Shown piece by piece: positions 34,142 through 42,892 of a DNA stretch of 64,000 nt. The first letter of the stretch is position 1. Every line of letters starts with the position of its first letter. A program made the translations under genes and the position numbers. The DNA comes from an uncultured Sphingomonadaceae bacterium (GTDB taxonomy: Bacteria; Pseudomonadota; Alphaproteobacteria; Sphingomonadales; Sphingomonadaceae): assembly GCA_937995515.1 (NCBI GenBank), contig CALKJZ010000018.1, positions 50,048 to 114,047 of the forward strand. Reading direction: 5' to 3'. The notes below the pieces were generated by a model that saw only the letters and a list, made by a program, of their open reading frames with translations, did not search any database and had not been told where the DNA came from.

Positions 34142-34162
34142 GCCATGCACCTGCTGCATGGC
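34142..34162. repeat. Perfect inverted repeat downstream of lysR
   Basis: GCCATGCA-CCTGC-TGCATGGC: eight-bp perfect arms, five-base loop, 20 bases after the lysR stop. No T-run follows, so it is either a weak terminator or RNA-end stabiliser for trxB-lysR, or a dyad operator for the candidate small RNA promoter about 20 bases downstream. Confidence 0.55.
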
Positions 34163-34183
34163 AGATGTCCGGTCATTTCGCAG

Positions 34184-34212
34184 TTGCACAATGACGGCCC
34201 GTGCGCTATCTC
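34184..34212 (+). promoter_or_regulatory. Possible promoter of the candidate small RNA
   Basis: TTGCAC, 17 bases, then TATCTC (or CTATCT with 16). The match to alphaproteobacterial sigma-70 sites is moderate. It is placed so that transcription would start near 34219, just before the hairpins with CCTCCC loops. This is supported only by position and partial consensus. Confidence 0.4.
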
Positions 34213-34218
34213 CACGTT

Positions 34219-34360
34219 GTTGCTGCACTGCAGCGCGCTCAGTCCGCTCCTTCCTCCCCGGAGTGGTGCTGAAGATCGGCCCCCTTCTCCCTCCCTCCCT
34301 CGAGGGCCGATCAAAATCTGGGCCGGGGTCGAGCGTCGCTCCCCCGGCCCTCTTTTTTTT
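34219..34360 (+). ncRNA. Candidate small RNA with two anti-Shine-Dalgarno hairpin loops and a terminator
   Basis: The segment folds into ordered hairpins. Hairpin 1 is CCGCTCC / GGAGTGG (34244-34266) with loop TTCCTCCCC. Hairpin 2 is GATCGGCCC / GGGCCGATC (34274-34312), perfect 9 bp, with a 21-base loop of CCCTCCCTCCCT type. A terminator follows. Both loops carry CCTCCC, complementary to ribosome-binding sites. Alphaproteobacterial 'cuckoo'-type RNAs (CcsR in Rhodobacter and relatives) have CCUCCUCCC loops of this kind. No ORF fits. The 5' end is inferred from a weak promoter, so the length (about 140 nt) is approximate. Confidence 0.6.
34320..34360 (+). terminator. Strong rho-independent terminator
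   Basis: Nine-bp stem GGGCCGGGG / CCCCGGCCC with a 13-base loop, followed by TCTTTTTTTT on the plus strand. It is the best intrinsic terminator in the window. It ends the candidate small RNA (or trxB-lysR read-through) and insulates the tRNA gene 32 bases downstream. Confidence 0.88.
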
Positions 34361-34392
34361 GACGCTTTCGGCCTGTAGGCCCAGCCGGGGTG

Positions 34393-34467
34393 GGGCCTGT
34401 AGCTCAACGGTAGAGCTGGCCGCTCATAACGGCTTGGTTGCGGGTTCGAATCCTGCCGGGCCCACCA
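34393..34467 (+). tRNA. tRNA with CAT anticodon, probably tRNA-Ile2 (lysidine type) rather than tRNA-Met
   Basis: A complete cloverleaf of 75 nt including encoded CCA. Acceptor GGGCCTG pairs with CGGGCCC, the D arm is GCTC/GAGC, the anticodon loop is CTCATAA (anticodon 34425-34427), and the T arm is GCGGG-TTCGAAT-CCTGC. The anticodon allows elongator Met or Ile2. The GGGCCTGTAGCTCA start and CCCA discriminator end match tRNA-Ile(GAT) of this class, whereas alphaproteobacterial elongator Met usually starts GGCGGGG. Ile2, modified by TilS, is therefore favoured. Confidence 0.9.
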
Positions 34468-34504
34468 GTTGCTGCAGCGGGCCCCGAAACCGGGCGGGAA
34501 GGCA

Positions 34505-36496
34505 TCAGCCGCTACCGTCGCCCGGAGCGGGAGCCACCGGCGACCCGGGCGGGTCGGCGGCCTCCGCAAGGCCCAGATACTGGCGTGCGCCGCGCTGCCA
34601 CATCCGCGCGGTTCCCGGGTCAGGCGCTGGCGCGTCGATGGGGGGCGCGCGCTCCCGCTCCTCGGCGAATCGGGCAACCAGCGCCTCCGGGGTGATGGCC
34701 GCGAGGGCGGCAAAGCTGCCAAGGCCCGCGCGGATGAGCACCAGCGCCTGTGGCCCGGTCATGCCGCGGAGCGTGAGCAGCAGCGCCTGCTGCGCCCATT
34801 CGGCGAGCCGCCGCCGCTCCACGCCGAGGAAGGATTCGAGCCAAACCTGGGCGCGGGCGCGCCCCCCCACCTGCAGATATTCGCCGATCGCGTAGAGGCC
34901 AGCGCGCTCGAACCGCTCGAGAAGGTCGGCGGTCATGCCGGGAAGCACGGCGAGCGGCCGGTCGGGTGCGAACAGGTCGCGGGAAAAGACGCCGGCAAGC
35001 GTTTCCTTGGGCAGGGGCACGAGCTCGAGGCTGAGCCTCGAGATCGCCTCGGGCGCGATCGTCTCTCCCGGCTGCAGGAACCGGTACCCGATCCGCCCGA
35101 GCGGCGAGACCTCGACGGCAACGCCCGCCTCGAGCCGGATCTGGCGCACCGCGAAGTTGGAGGTGGCGTTGCGCATGGCCGCCATGCGCGCCTGCAGCTC
35201 ATCCAGGCTCTGCTGCAGTCCGCTCGCAAAATCCTCCGGTGCGGCGGGTCGTTCGCGCAGGGTCCTCAGCTCCTGCTCGAGCTTCAGGTTCCTCGCCTGC
35301 AGGTCTGTCACCTCGCGGCGGAGCTGGTCGACAATGGCCAGGAGGTTGCGCTTTTCCTCCTCTGACATCGCCGCCTCGCGGCCGCTTGCAATCGGTGTGA
35401 AGAGGCCAAGCACGCCGTCGACCGCCACCACCCGGTCCTGCCCGATCCGGGTGATCGTGCGGGCCTCGATGTGCGGCGCCGGGCGGGGGGCGGGGTCTCG
35501 TGCGGGTTCCACCCCGACCCGGATGGGCCTGCCGTGTGGCCGGCCCGTTTCAGCGTCCCACAGCCGCACGAACCGGTCACGGCCCAGGGTGGCGACGAGT
35601 CGGCCCTGCGGGTCGAAGCTGGCCGCAAGCGCGCCGCCTTCGTGCCTCAGCGTGGCCACCAGATGCGCGCCGTCGCCGGCGAAGATCGAGACCAGCCCGT
35701 CGGCCGTCAGCACAAGCCCACGCCCGGCTGCCGGCGCGGCCCGCACAGCCTGGACAGCCGCACCGGCGTGCAGCGGCTCGGCCCACGCCTCCTCGCCCGA
35801 GGGGAGTTTCCAGGCACGGATGGTGCCATCGCGGCTGCCGGTCAGCAGCAGCTTGCCGGCCGAGATGGCCGCAGTTGCGTGCTTCAGGGCAAGGCCGCGC
35901 GGCTGGTCCTGACCGCGCATGTCGAACAGCTGCACGAGCCCGTCGTCGCCCAGCGTCCACAGGCAGCCGGGCCCGAGGCCGAGATCGAGGACCGGTGCGC
36001 CATGCCGATATTCCGCGCCCAGCCTGCCGCGCCTCAGGTCGAACAGGCGCGCGACCCCGTCTGCTGCGGCGGTGATCACCAGCTCCCCGCGCGCTGCGGG
36101 CGGGGCGAGGATCCGCGTGACCGCCGCCTGGTGCGTCAGCGTCTCCCCTGCCACATCGCCCCTGTCGGCGGAAAAGGCCGAGACATGGTGGTCGGCATCT
36201 GCCACCAGCAGCAGCGTGCCATCCTCGGATGGCTCCGCGTGGGCGAGGCTCCGCCCGTGCGCGACCGTGGCGACCGGCTCGAGACCGGCGCTGTCGAACA
36301 GGTGCAGCCCGCCCGCCGAGGTGGCCGCAAACACCCGCTTGCCGTCGAGGAGGAGGCCGCAGGCAATCGCCCGCCCCTTGAGCGGTTGCGGACCGGCCAG
36401 CCGGGCGCCATCGGTGCCCCATAGCGAGAGCGTGTCGTCGTCGTGGGCGAGCAGCAAGCGCCGGCCTTCCTCGAGGAAGCTGCGGGGAGACAGCAC
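34505..36496 (-). CDS. WD40 / coiled-coil / helix-hairpin-helix protein, last gene of an uncharacterised operon
   Basis: A 663-aa protein of unknown function. Residues 1-330 form a WD40-like propeller (GSRDGTIRAWKLPSGEE, GRDRFVRLWDAETGRP). Residues 377-415 are a coiled coil. Residues 425-495 are a helix plus beta segment (LDELQARMAAMRN, FAVRQIRLEAGVAVEVS) similar in layout to the operon's paralogue core. Residues 515-612 hold two HhH-like units (LLERFERAGLYAIGEYLQVG, LIRAGLGSFAALAAITPEAL). GTG start, 9 bases after the broken small paralogue. An internal ATG at residue 377, preceded by GAGG, could give a shorter product. No signal peptide: cytoplasmic. Confidence 0.7.
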   Translation of the reverse strand: MLSPRSFLEEGRRLLLAHDDDTLSLWGTDGARLAGPQPLKGRAIACGLLLDGKRVFAATSAGGLHLFDSAGLEPVATVAHGRSLAHAEPSEDGTLLLVADADHHVSAFSADRGDVAGETLTHQAAVTRILAPPAARGELVITAAADGVARLFDLRRGRLGAEYRHGAPVLDLGLGPGCLWTLGDDGLVQLFDMRGQDQPRGLALKHATAAISAGKLLLTGSRDGTIRAWKLPSGEEAWAEPLHAGAAVQAVRAAPAAGRGLVLTADGLVSIFAGDGAHLVATLRHEGGALAASFDPQGRLVATLGRDRFVRLWDAETGRPHGRPIRVGVEPARDPAPRPAPHIEARTITRIGQDRVVAVDGVLGLFTPIASGREAAMSEEEKRNLLAIVDQLRREVTDLQARNLKLEQELRTLRERPAAPEDFASGLQQSLDELQARMAAMRNATSNFAVRQIRLEAGVAVEVSPLGRIGYRFLQPGETIAPEAISRLSLELVPLPKETLAGVFSRDLFAPDRPLAVLPGMTADLLERFERAGLYAIGEYLQVGGRARAQVWLESFLGVERRRLAEWAQQALLLTLRGMTGPQALVLIRAGLGSFAALAAITPEALVARFAEERERAPPIDAPAPDPGTARMWQRGARQYLGLAEAADPPGSPVAPAPGDGSG

Positions 36497-36505
36497 GGGC
36501 GCGGC

Positions 36506-36896
36506 TCAGCCCCGCTCGCCTCGCGCCGGCAGGGCAGGGGGGATGGCAGTGCCCGTCTCGCGCGGGGCGATCTGCAGCCGCACGCGGACCCCGGTCGAGG
36601 CCTCCTGGCCGAAGAGGGTGGCCGAGGTCGGCGTGAGCAGGCGCGCCTCGAGGAGGATCCGCCCGGCGCGTGCAGGCCCGATGCGGACCGCCCTGACCGC
36701 CATTTCGGCGAGGATCTCGGCCTTGGCCACCGTATACCACAGCGGCGAAAGCACGATCTCGCCCTCGCCCGTCTCCACGATGTCAGCAAGGCGCGCGCGC
36801 ATCGGTGTCGAGCGCGCGCTGGGCCTTGATGATCCCTTCAACCGTTCCCGCGAGCAAGGCGCCAAGCGGCGCCCGCTGCCCGATCGCCTCCGTCAC
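36506..36896 (-). pseudogene. Third, minimal paralogue of the operon, split by a frameshift at a GC-dinucleotide run
   Basis: Frame 1 starts with GTG at 36896, three bases after the previous stop, and encodes PLGALLAGTVEGIIKAQRAL before a TGA at 36783. Frame 2 opens at 36802 and encodes RLADIVETGEGEIVLSPLWY and AKAEILAEMAVRAVRIG to 36506. Adding one GC unit to the (GC)5 run at 36791-36800 fuses both into one protein of about 130 aa (...TDARARLADIVE...), collinear with the two larger paralogues. So this is a two-base contraction: a slippage mutation, a phase-variable site, or a sequencing error. There is no Ig-like domain. Confidence 0.65.
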
Positions 36897-36899
36897 GGG

Positions 36900-37841
36900 C
36901 TAGAGCGAAAGGACGGTCGTCGAGGAGACGAGGCCGAGGCGTACCGTCACCTTCACGTCGACCGGCGTCCGGTCCGGATCCGTTCCGCCGGCTGCGACGG
37001 GGAGCATGCGCGACACCGTGAGGAACACCCGGCCATTGCCGTCGGTCGTGGTGCCCGCGTTTGGGTCGGTGAAGCTCCACATCGCCCCCTCGACCTCGAT
37101 CGAGAGCGGCAGGCCTATGTTCGCATTGGGCGTGCCGTCGCGCCGATAGGCCATGATGGTGACGGCCTTGCTGACCGTGGTCATGCCGCCATCCACCTCA
37201 TCGGGCAGGTTTGCGCCCACGAGAATGCCAAGTGCGGGCGCATCGATGAGCTGGCGCGGCCTCGACACGCCAACATCGGCCTTGGGCTGCAGCAGCGCAT
37301 GCGCCCGGATGTTGCCGAAGCTCGACTCCCGCGACGTGTCCACATCGGTGCTGCGGGTGCCGATGGCGAGCGACTGTCGGCTGCGGCCGAAGCCGAGCCC
37401 GAACCCGCCGAAGATGCCGGTGTTCGAAAGGCTTGACGAGCCGGAGACCGAGGTCGCGCCGGTCTCGGTGCTGGCGACGAACTCGGTCGCGAAGAAGCGG
37501 CCTTGCAGACGCACCTGCGTCCACTCGTAGAACACCGGGTCGATGAAGTTGATGAGCGGCAGCCTGGAACTGATTGTCCGGCTGGCGTCGGTGGGATTGC
37601 CATTGTCGTCATAGGTGTTCACCTGCACCGCGATCACGTCGACGAGCGTCGCGGCGAGCGCGGACGTGGTGGCGGCTCCCACTTCGTTGAGCTGCCGCGA
37701 GGATTCGGCAACCGCAAGGCCGGTGGTCTCGAGGAGCTTGGCGAAGCTCATCCCGGCCTTTTTCACGGCCTCGTTCACATCGGCTGTGCCGGGCAGGTCG
37801 AAGGTCTCGATCTCCGGCATGATCGGCGGGTTGCTGGCCAT
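36900..37841 (-). CDS. DUF2589-like protein with C-terminal Ig-like domain (paralogue B), function unknown
   Basis: A 313-aa protein. An N-terminal helix (MSFAKLLETTGLAVAESSRQ) is followed by a beta core (RLPLINFIDPVFYEWTQVRL) and a Ser/Gly-rich stretch. An Ig-like domain follows (VTIMAYRRDGTPN, TTDGNGRVFLTVSR, KVTVRLGLVSS). Helix plus 'PL.xIxP....VxVxF' is the layout of DUF2589 (PF11655) proteins, which occur as neighbouring paralogues; this is a resemblance, not a search result. No signal peptide. The start has GGGGAG seven bases upstream; the track ORF is an extension. Confidence 0.65.
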   Translation of the reverse strand: MASNPPIMPEIETFDLPGTADVNEAVKKAGMSFAKLLETTGLAVAESSRQLNEVGAATTSALAATLVDVIAVQVNTYDDNGNPTDASRTISSRLPLINFIDPVFYEWTQVRLQGRFFATEFVASTETGATSVSGSSSLSNTGIFGGFGLGFGRSRQSLAIGTRSTDVDTSRESSFGNIRAHALLQPKADVGVSRPRQLIDAPALGILVGANLPDEVDGGMTTVSKAVTIMAYRRDGTPNANIGLPLSIEVEGAMWSFTDPNAGTTTDGNGRVFLTVSRMLPVAAGGTDPDRTPVDVKVTVRLGLVSSTTVLSL

Positions 37842-37867
37842 GCTGTCTCTCCCCTTTTCCCCGTTTA

Positions 37868-38908
37868 TCAGAGGTCGACCGCGAAACGCCGGACGATGGC
37901 GCCCAGCCGGACGGTGACCGGGAATGAGGCGAAGGGCGCGGGGCGACCGTAGAACCGGCGCAGGCGGTAGACGACCTTGCCCCTTGCATTGGTGGCGCCG
38001 CCGGCCATGGCTTCCCGCAACAGGCCCGGTGCCTCGATCACGGGGTTGCGCCCGCCATTGGCCTCGCCATTGGCCTTGAGAATGGTGATGGTGACCTCCA
38101 CCTGCCGCTCGACCAGCGGCGCATTGGCGCGAGTGCCGTCCCGCACGTCCGTGGTCCGCCCCTGGGTCACAAAGATCTGCGGGCCGACCTCGACCGAGGC
38201 CGGCACGGGAAACTTGGTGGTGCGGCGCGGCGCCAGCAGCGAATCCAGTTGCACCTGGCCTTCCGCCCACTCGCTTTCCCGCTCGATAGTGGCGCGGACA
38301 GTGGAGAAGTCGGAGTTGAGCGACGTGCTGCCCACACCCACGAAGCCCAAATAAGCCCCGGCCGACCCCTGCCCGGCGCGCATCGAGAAGCTGTTGAAGC
38401 TCATGCCGGTCTTTTCGTTGAAGCCGGCCACAGTCAGGTCCATCGAAAGCGCCACATATTTCCATTCATGGACTGTCGGCGTGACGAAGTTGAGAACCGA
38501 GAGCTGCTGCTTGACGAGATCGGTGTCAGGGTTGGGGGCTTCGGGAAGGCCGGTGTCGTCATTGATGCGCTGGATGACGTCGGTCACCACGTCGATCTTG
38601 GTGTCGGCAAGGCGCCTTGCGGTGGCAACGACGCTGGCATCAAGCGCCCGCTGGGCTGCAGCGACACCTGTTCCCACCGACTTCAGGATCTCCCCGAAGG
38701 TGGGCGCGATGGAATCGAGCTTGCCTGCGACATCGGTTGCGACATCCATCGCCTCAAGGCCGCCGTCTGCCCCGCCGCCGCCCTCGGCGTCGGGAAGATC
38801 GACGCCGCCTGCCGTCACGGCCGCAGGCACCTGCGTGTCGGAGGCGCTCCCGATGGTGGCACCGCCCCTCTTTCCCGTCCGGGTTTCGGGCTTACGCTCA
38901 TCTGCGAT
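37868..38908 (-). CDS. DUF2589-like protein with C-terminal Ig-like domain (paralogue A), possible ATC start
   Basis: About 346 aa, aligned in layout with paralogue B: helix (FGEILKSVGTGVAAAQRALD), beta core (LSVLNFVTPTVHEWKYVALS), a middle Gly/Ser segment, and an Ig-like domain (VEVTITILKANGEANGGRNP, NARGKVVYRLRRF, TVRLGAIVRRFAVDL). Start choice is difficult: a perfect AGGAG lies 9 bases before an ATC at 38908, giving (M)ADERKPETRTGKRGG. The canonical alternatives (GTG 38818, ATG 38749, TTG 39112) lack good sites, and the TTG lies in the promoter. The ATC may be a mutated ATG or a rare start. First gene of the operon. Confidence 0.6.
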   Translation of the reverse strand: MADERKPETRTGKRGGATIGSASDTQVPAAVTAGGVDLPDAEGGGGADGGLEAMDVATDVAGKLDSIAPTFGEILKSVGTGVAAAQRALDASVVATARRLADTKIDVVTDVIQRINDDTGLPEAPNPDTDLVKQQLSVLNFVTPTVHEWKYVALSMDLTVAGFNEKTGMSFNSFSMRAGQGSAGAYLGFVGVGSTSLNSDFSTVRATIERESEWAEGQVQLDSLLAPRRTTKFPVPASVEVGPQIFVTQGRTTDVRDGTRANAPLVERQVEVTITILKANGEANGGRNPVIEAPGLLREAMAGGATNARGKVVYRLRRFYGRPAPFASFPVTVRLGAIVRRFAVDL

Positions 38909-39084
38909 GGTCGTCCGCTCCTGCCCGCCCTGTGTGTGTCCGCGCGGCGTGCCCGTTGCACCCCGGCCGAAAAGCCGGTGGACGCGGCCACGCGTTGCAG
39001 CGGCAAAGGTTTTCCGGCGACCCGTTGCGGATTGAGCGCCTGCCCGCGCGTGCGGCGTGGCGCTCTCCTTTTTGATGAACAAGA

Positions 39085-39113
39085 AGTTAACAGAGGGGCG
39101 CGGCACCGTCAAG
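39085..39113 (-). promoter_or_regulatory. Probable sigma-70 promoter of the DUF2589-like operon
   Basis: The minus strand reads CTTGAC, 17 bases, TTAACT, close to the alphaproteobacterial CTTGAC-N17-xTATAT consensus. Transcription would start near 39078, about 170 bases before the proposed ATC start. It lies in the 252-bp gap between 5-oxoprolinase and the operon. No other gene is seen in 38909-39160. The leader contains a second AAGGAG (near 39063) followed by no start codon in frame. Confidence 0.5.
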
Positions 39114-39160
39114 AACGGGGCCCGCGCCGCCGCCCGGCCTGCCCATGCGGCCTCGATGGT

Positions 39161-42100
39161 TCAGCTGGAGGAGTGTCCGGGCGGCCCATACCCGCCGCCG
39201 CCGGGCGTCAGGATTTCCACTGCGTCGCCCGGCCCCACCTCGGCCAGCGCTGTTGGTCCGAACGGCTCGCGCGTGCCGTCGCTGCGGAGGATCCATCCCG
39301 CGCCGGGAAGGCCCGCGCCGCCGCCGGCAAGGCCCGGTGGCGCATGGCGGCGCCGGCCGGAAAGGAGCGCCACACGCATGGGGGCAAGGAAGCGCAGCCT
39401 CCGGATTGTGCCATCGCCGCCGCGCCACCTGCCAGCGCCACCCGAGCCGCGGCGGATGGCAAAGGCCTCCACCCTGACCGGATAGCCGAGCTCGAGCACT
39501 TCCGGGTCGGTCAGCCGGCTGTTGGTCATGTGGGATTGCACGGCGCTCGCCCCGTCAAAGCCGGGCCCGGCGCCCGTGCCGCCAGCGATCGTCTCGTAAT
39601 ACTGGTGGGTGCCGTCGCCGAAGGTGAGGTTGTTCATCGTGCCCTGCGCGGCGGCCATGGCGCCCAAGGCGATGAACAGCGCATCGGTCACGATCTGGCT
39701 TGTTTCCACATTGCCGGCGACGACGGCCGCAGGCGGCTGCGCGGCCAGCATCGAGCCTTCGGGGATGACGAGGTCCACCGGCCCAAGCGCGCCATCGTTG
39801 AGCGGGATGGGCGAATCGACGAGGCAGCGCAGCACGTAGAGCAGGGCCGCGCGGGTGACCGAGACGGGGGCGTTGAAATTGTCGGGTTGCAGCGGCGAGG
39901 TGCCGGTGAAATCGACCTTGAGGCGGCCGGCCTCGCGCGCAACCCGCACAGCGACCCTGATCCGGGCGCCATTGTCCATCGGGAGTTCGGCGGTTCCGTC
40001 CTCGAGGCGGGTGATGAGCCGGGCGACCGCTGCGGCGGCATTGGCCTGCACCCGCTGCATGGCGTGCCGCACGGTTTCGAGGCCTTCGGCGGCCACCAGC
40101 CTTGCAAGCGCATCCGCGCCGCGCGCGCAGGCCGCCACCTGGGCCACGAGGTCGGCGACGTTCTGGTCCGGGTTGCGCGCCGGAAAGGTGCCGGCGGCAA
40201 GGCAGGCGCGAAGCTCGGCCTCGCGCAGCCGCCCGCCCTCGACCAGCAGGAAATTGTCAAATAGCACACCCTCTTCGCCGATGTGCCGGCTCTGCGGCGG
40301 CATCGAGCCGGGGGTGATGCCGCCGACATCGGCATGGTGGCCGCGCGCGGCGACAAAGAAGGCCGGCTGCCGGCAGCCGGCAACGAAACAGGGCTGGATG
40401 ACGGTGATGTCGGGCAGGTGGGTGCCGCCGTTCCAGGGGGTGTTGAGAGCATAGACATCGCCCGGTTGCAGCCCGCGGCCGTCGCGGAGGCGCGCGGCGA
40501 CAACGGCCGCAACGCCGGCGCCCATCGAGCCCAGATGCACCGGAATGTGCGGCGCGTTTGCCACAAGCCGCCCCTCGGCATCGAACAGTGCACAGGAAAA
40601 ATCCAGCCGCTCCCTGATGTTGACCGACCGCGCGCTGGCTCTGAGCGCCTCGCCCATCTCAGTGGCAATCCCCATGAAGCGCGCGTGGTAGAGTTCGAGC
40701 CGCGCGGGATCATCGGCGGCTCCCACGCGCGCGAGCAGGCGGCCGGCGGCGCGGCGGAGCACGAGCGTCCGGTCGGCTGCGACTTCGGCTGTCCACCCGG
40801 GTGCCACGAGCGTGGTCGCACCATCCTCGGCGACAAGTGCCGGGCCCCGAACCCTGGCGCCCGGCGCGAGCGCTGCGCGGCTGTGCAGCTCCGCATCGGT
40901 GGTGCGGCCATTGAACCGCAAGGCGACCCGCTCTGGCGGGGCCGGCGCGCAGCCGGCCGCCGGCGGCGGATCGGCATCCTGCCGGCCGGCAGGCGTTCCG
41001 ATCGCCTCTGCCGAAAGCCGCTCGACGACGAGCGGCGCCTCGGGCGTTGCAAAGCCGAAGCGGGCGAGGTGGGCGTCGGCAAACGCGCGCGCGAGGCCTT
41101 CGGCCGGGCCGAACGGGAGCTCAAGCGTGGTGTCCGAGCCGCGGTAGCGCACGTGCGCCGTCACCTCCGTGCGGATGCGCCCGATCGGCGCCTGCTGGGC
41201 TTCGAGCGCCTGCCGGGCCTCGCTCGCAAGCGCCTCGGCTGCAGCGCCCAGTGCCGGATCGGATCCGGCAGCAAGCGGCAGCCCCAGCGTGCGCACGCGC
41301 GTGGCCACAAGGTCTGCCACGCCGATCCCGAGAGCCGAGAGGAACCCGGCCAGCGGATGCACGAGAATGGTCCGGATGCCGAGCGATTCGGCAAGCGCGC
41401 AGGCATGCTGGCCGCCCGCGCCGCCGAAGGCGACAAGGGCATGGTCTGCGGGATCGTGCCCGCGGGCAATCGAGATGTGGCGGATGGCCGCGGCCATCTG
41501 GCTGTTGGCGATTGCCAGCAGCCCCTCGGCAAGATCGAGCGGGTCTGGCCGGGGCTCGCCCTCGGCCGCGATGGCATCGGCAAGCCGCTCGAGCGCGGCA
41601 AGCGCGGCCGAAGGGTCGATCGGCTGGTTGCCGGCCGGGCCGAACAGGCGCGGAAACTGCTCCGGCCGCAGGCGGCCGAGCACGAGATTGCAGTCGGTCA
41701 CCGTGAGCGGCCCGCCCATTCGGTAGCATGCCGGGCCGGGCAGGGCGCCGGCCGACTGCGGGCCGACCAGCAGCCGGCCGGCCTCGAACCGGCAGATGGA
41801 GCCACCGCCGGCTGCCACTGTGTGGATGTCAAGCATCGGCGCCTGGAGGCGCACGCCGGCGATCTCCGTCTCGGCGCGGTGGGCCGGGCGGCCCTCCACC
41901 TGCGCCACATCGGTGGATGTCCCGCCCATGTCGAAGCCGATCAGCCTGCGATAGCCGAGCCTGCGGCCCACCTCGGCCATGCCGATGACCCCGCCCGCCG
42001 GGCCGGAGAGAAGCGCGTCGCGGCCGCGAAAGCCGGAGGCGGCGGCAAGCCCGCCATTCGACTGCATGAAGAGAATGGTCGCGTCGGGGAAGGCTTCGCA

Positions 42101-42784
42101 GACCCGGCGGACATAGGTGGCAAGCCCGGGCGAGAGATAGGCATCGGCAACCGTCGTGTCGCCGCGGGGCACCAGCCGGACAAGCGGGGAGACCTCGTGG
42201 CTTGCCGAAACCTGGGCAAACCCGGCCTCGCGCGCGAGCATGGCCAGCGCCTCCTCGTGCGCAGGGAAGCGCCAGCCGTGCATGAGGAGGATCGCCACCG
42301 CCTCGAAGCCGTCGGCCCGGGCTGCGGCGAGCGCGTCCCGGACCGGTCCGGCATCGAGCGGGGAGATGATCGTGCCATCGGCGCCGACCCGCTCGTCTAC
42401 CTCGACCACACGCTCGGGGAGCTGCCCGGGAAGGCGGATCTTTCGTGCAAAGATGTCGGGGCGCGCCTGGTGGCCGATCTGAAGCGCGTCGGCAAACCCG
42501 CGTGTGACAAGAAGCAGCGTGCGCGCGCCCTTGCGTTCGAGCAGCGCGTTGGTGGCAACGGTCGTGCCCATCTTCACGACCAGGGGGCCGCGATGCCCTG
42601 CCGCGAGGTGCCGGATCGCCCGCACGGCTGCATCCTCGGCCTCGCCCGGGCTGCGGCTCAGGAGCTTCAGCGTGCGGATGCCGCCATCGGCGCCGCGTGC
42701 GATGGCATCGGTGAAGGTGCCACCCCGGTCGATCCAGATTTCGAGCGGCAGCGGTTCGTCCATGCCGGCCTGCTGCCACGGCAT
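39161..42784 (-). CDS. oplAH: 5-oxoprolinase (ATP-hydrolysing), HyuA-HyuB fusion
   Basis: A 1207-aa fusion. The HyuA part (1 to about 680) has the ASKHA ATPase motifs [33 protein letters not shown] and [17 protein letters not shown]. The HyuB part (about 690-1207) has [35 protein letters not shown] and the C-terminal [20 protein letters not shown]. Single-chain 5-oxoprolinases (about 1200 aa) open L-pyroglutamate to glutamate using ATP; hydantoinase activity on related substrates is possible. An ATG seven codons downstream ([15 protein letters not shown]) is an alternative start. Confidence 0.9.
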   Translation of the reverse strand: MPWQQAGMDEPLPLEIWIDRGGTFTDAIARGADGGIRTLKLLSRSPGEAEDAAVRAIRHLAAGHRGPLVVKMGTTVATNALLERKGARTLLLVTRGFADALQIGHQARPDIFARKIRLPGQLPERVVEVDERVGADGTIISPLDAGPVRDALAAARADGFEAVAILLMHGWRFPAHEEALAMLAREAGFAQVSASHEVSPLVRLVPRGDTTVADAYLSPGLATYVRRVCEAFPDATILFMQSNGGLAAASGFRGRDALLSGPAGGVIGMAEVGRRLGYRRLIGFDMGGTSTDVAQVEGRPAHRAETEIAGVRLQAPMLDIHTVAAGGGSICRFEAGRLLVGPQSAGALPGPACYRMGGPLTVTDCNLVLGRLRPEQFPRLFGPAGNQPIDPSAALAALERLADAIAAEGEPRPDPLDLAEGLLAIANSQMAAAIRHISIARGHDPADHALVAFGGAGGQHACALAESLGIRTILVHPLAGFLSALGIGVADLVATRVRTLGLPLAAGSDPALGAAAEALASEARQALEAQQAPIGRIRTEVTAHVRYRGSDTTLELPFGPAEGLARAFADAHLARFGFATPEAPLVVERLSAEAIGTPAGRQDADPPPAAGCAPAPPERVALRFNGRTTDAELHSRAALAPGARVRGPALVAEDGATTLVAPGWTAEVAADRTLVLRRAAGRLLARVGAADDPARLELYHARFMGIATEMGEALRASARSVNIRERLDFSCALFDAEGRLVANAPHIPVHLGSMGAGVAAVVAARLRDGRGLQPGDVYALNTPWNGGTHLPDITVIQPCFVAGCRQPAFFVAARGHHADVGGITPGSMPPQSRHIGEEGVLFDNFLLVEGGRLREAELRACLAAGTFPARNPDQNVADLVAQVAACARGADALARLVAAEGLETVRHAMQRVQANAAAAVARLITRLEDGTAELPMDNGARIRVAVRVAREAGRLKVDFTGTSPLQPDNFNAPVSVTRAALLYVLRCLVDSPIPLNDGALGPVDLVIPEGSMLAAQPPAAVVAGNVETSQIVTDALFIALGAMAAAQGTMNNLTFGDGTHQYYETIAGGTGAGPGFDGASAVQSHMTNSRLTDPEVLELGYPVRVEAFAIRRGSGGAGRWRGGDGTIRRLRFLAPMRVALLSGRRRHAPPGLAGGGAGLPGAGWILRSDGTREPFGPTALAEVGPGDAVEILTPGGGGYGPPGHSSS

Positions 42785-42892
42785 GGGGTCCCGGTCACCC
42801 CCCTTGCAGGGCTGCGCTGGCGGTGCGCGCGCCGGCGCTGTATCGGGGCTTCGTGCCTCTCCTGCCCACCGCCCATTGCCGGCCCTTGGCGC

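Noticed and set aside
39110-39112. TTG at 39112 as the start of paralogue A
   Set aside because: It is part of the -35 hexamer of the probable promoter (CTTGAC), so it would lie upstream of the transcript start. The added N-terminus is Arg/Ala-rich, unlike the rest.
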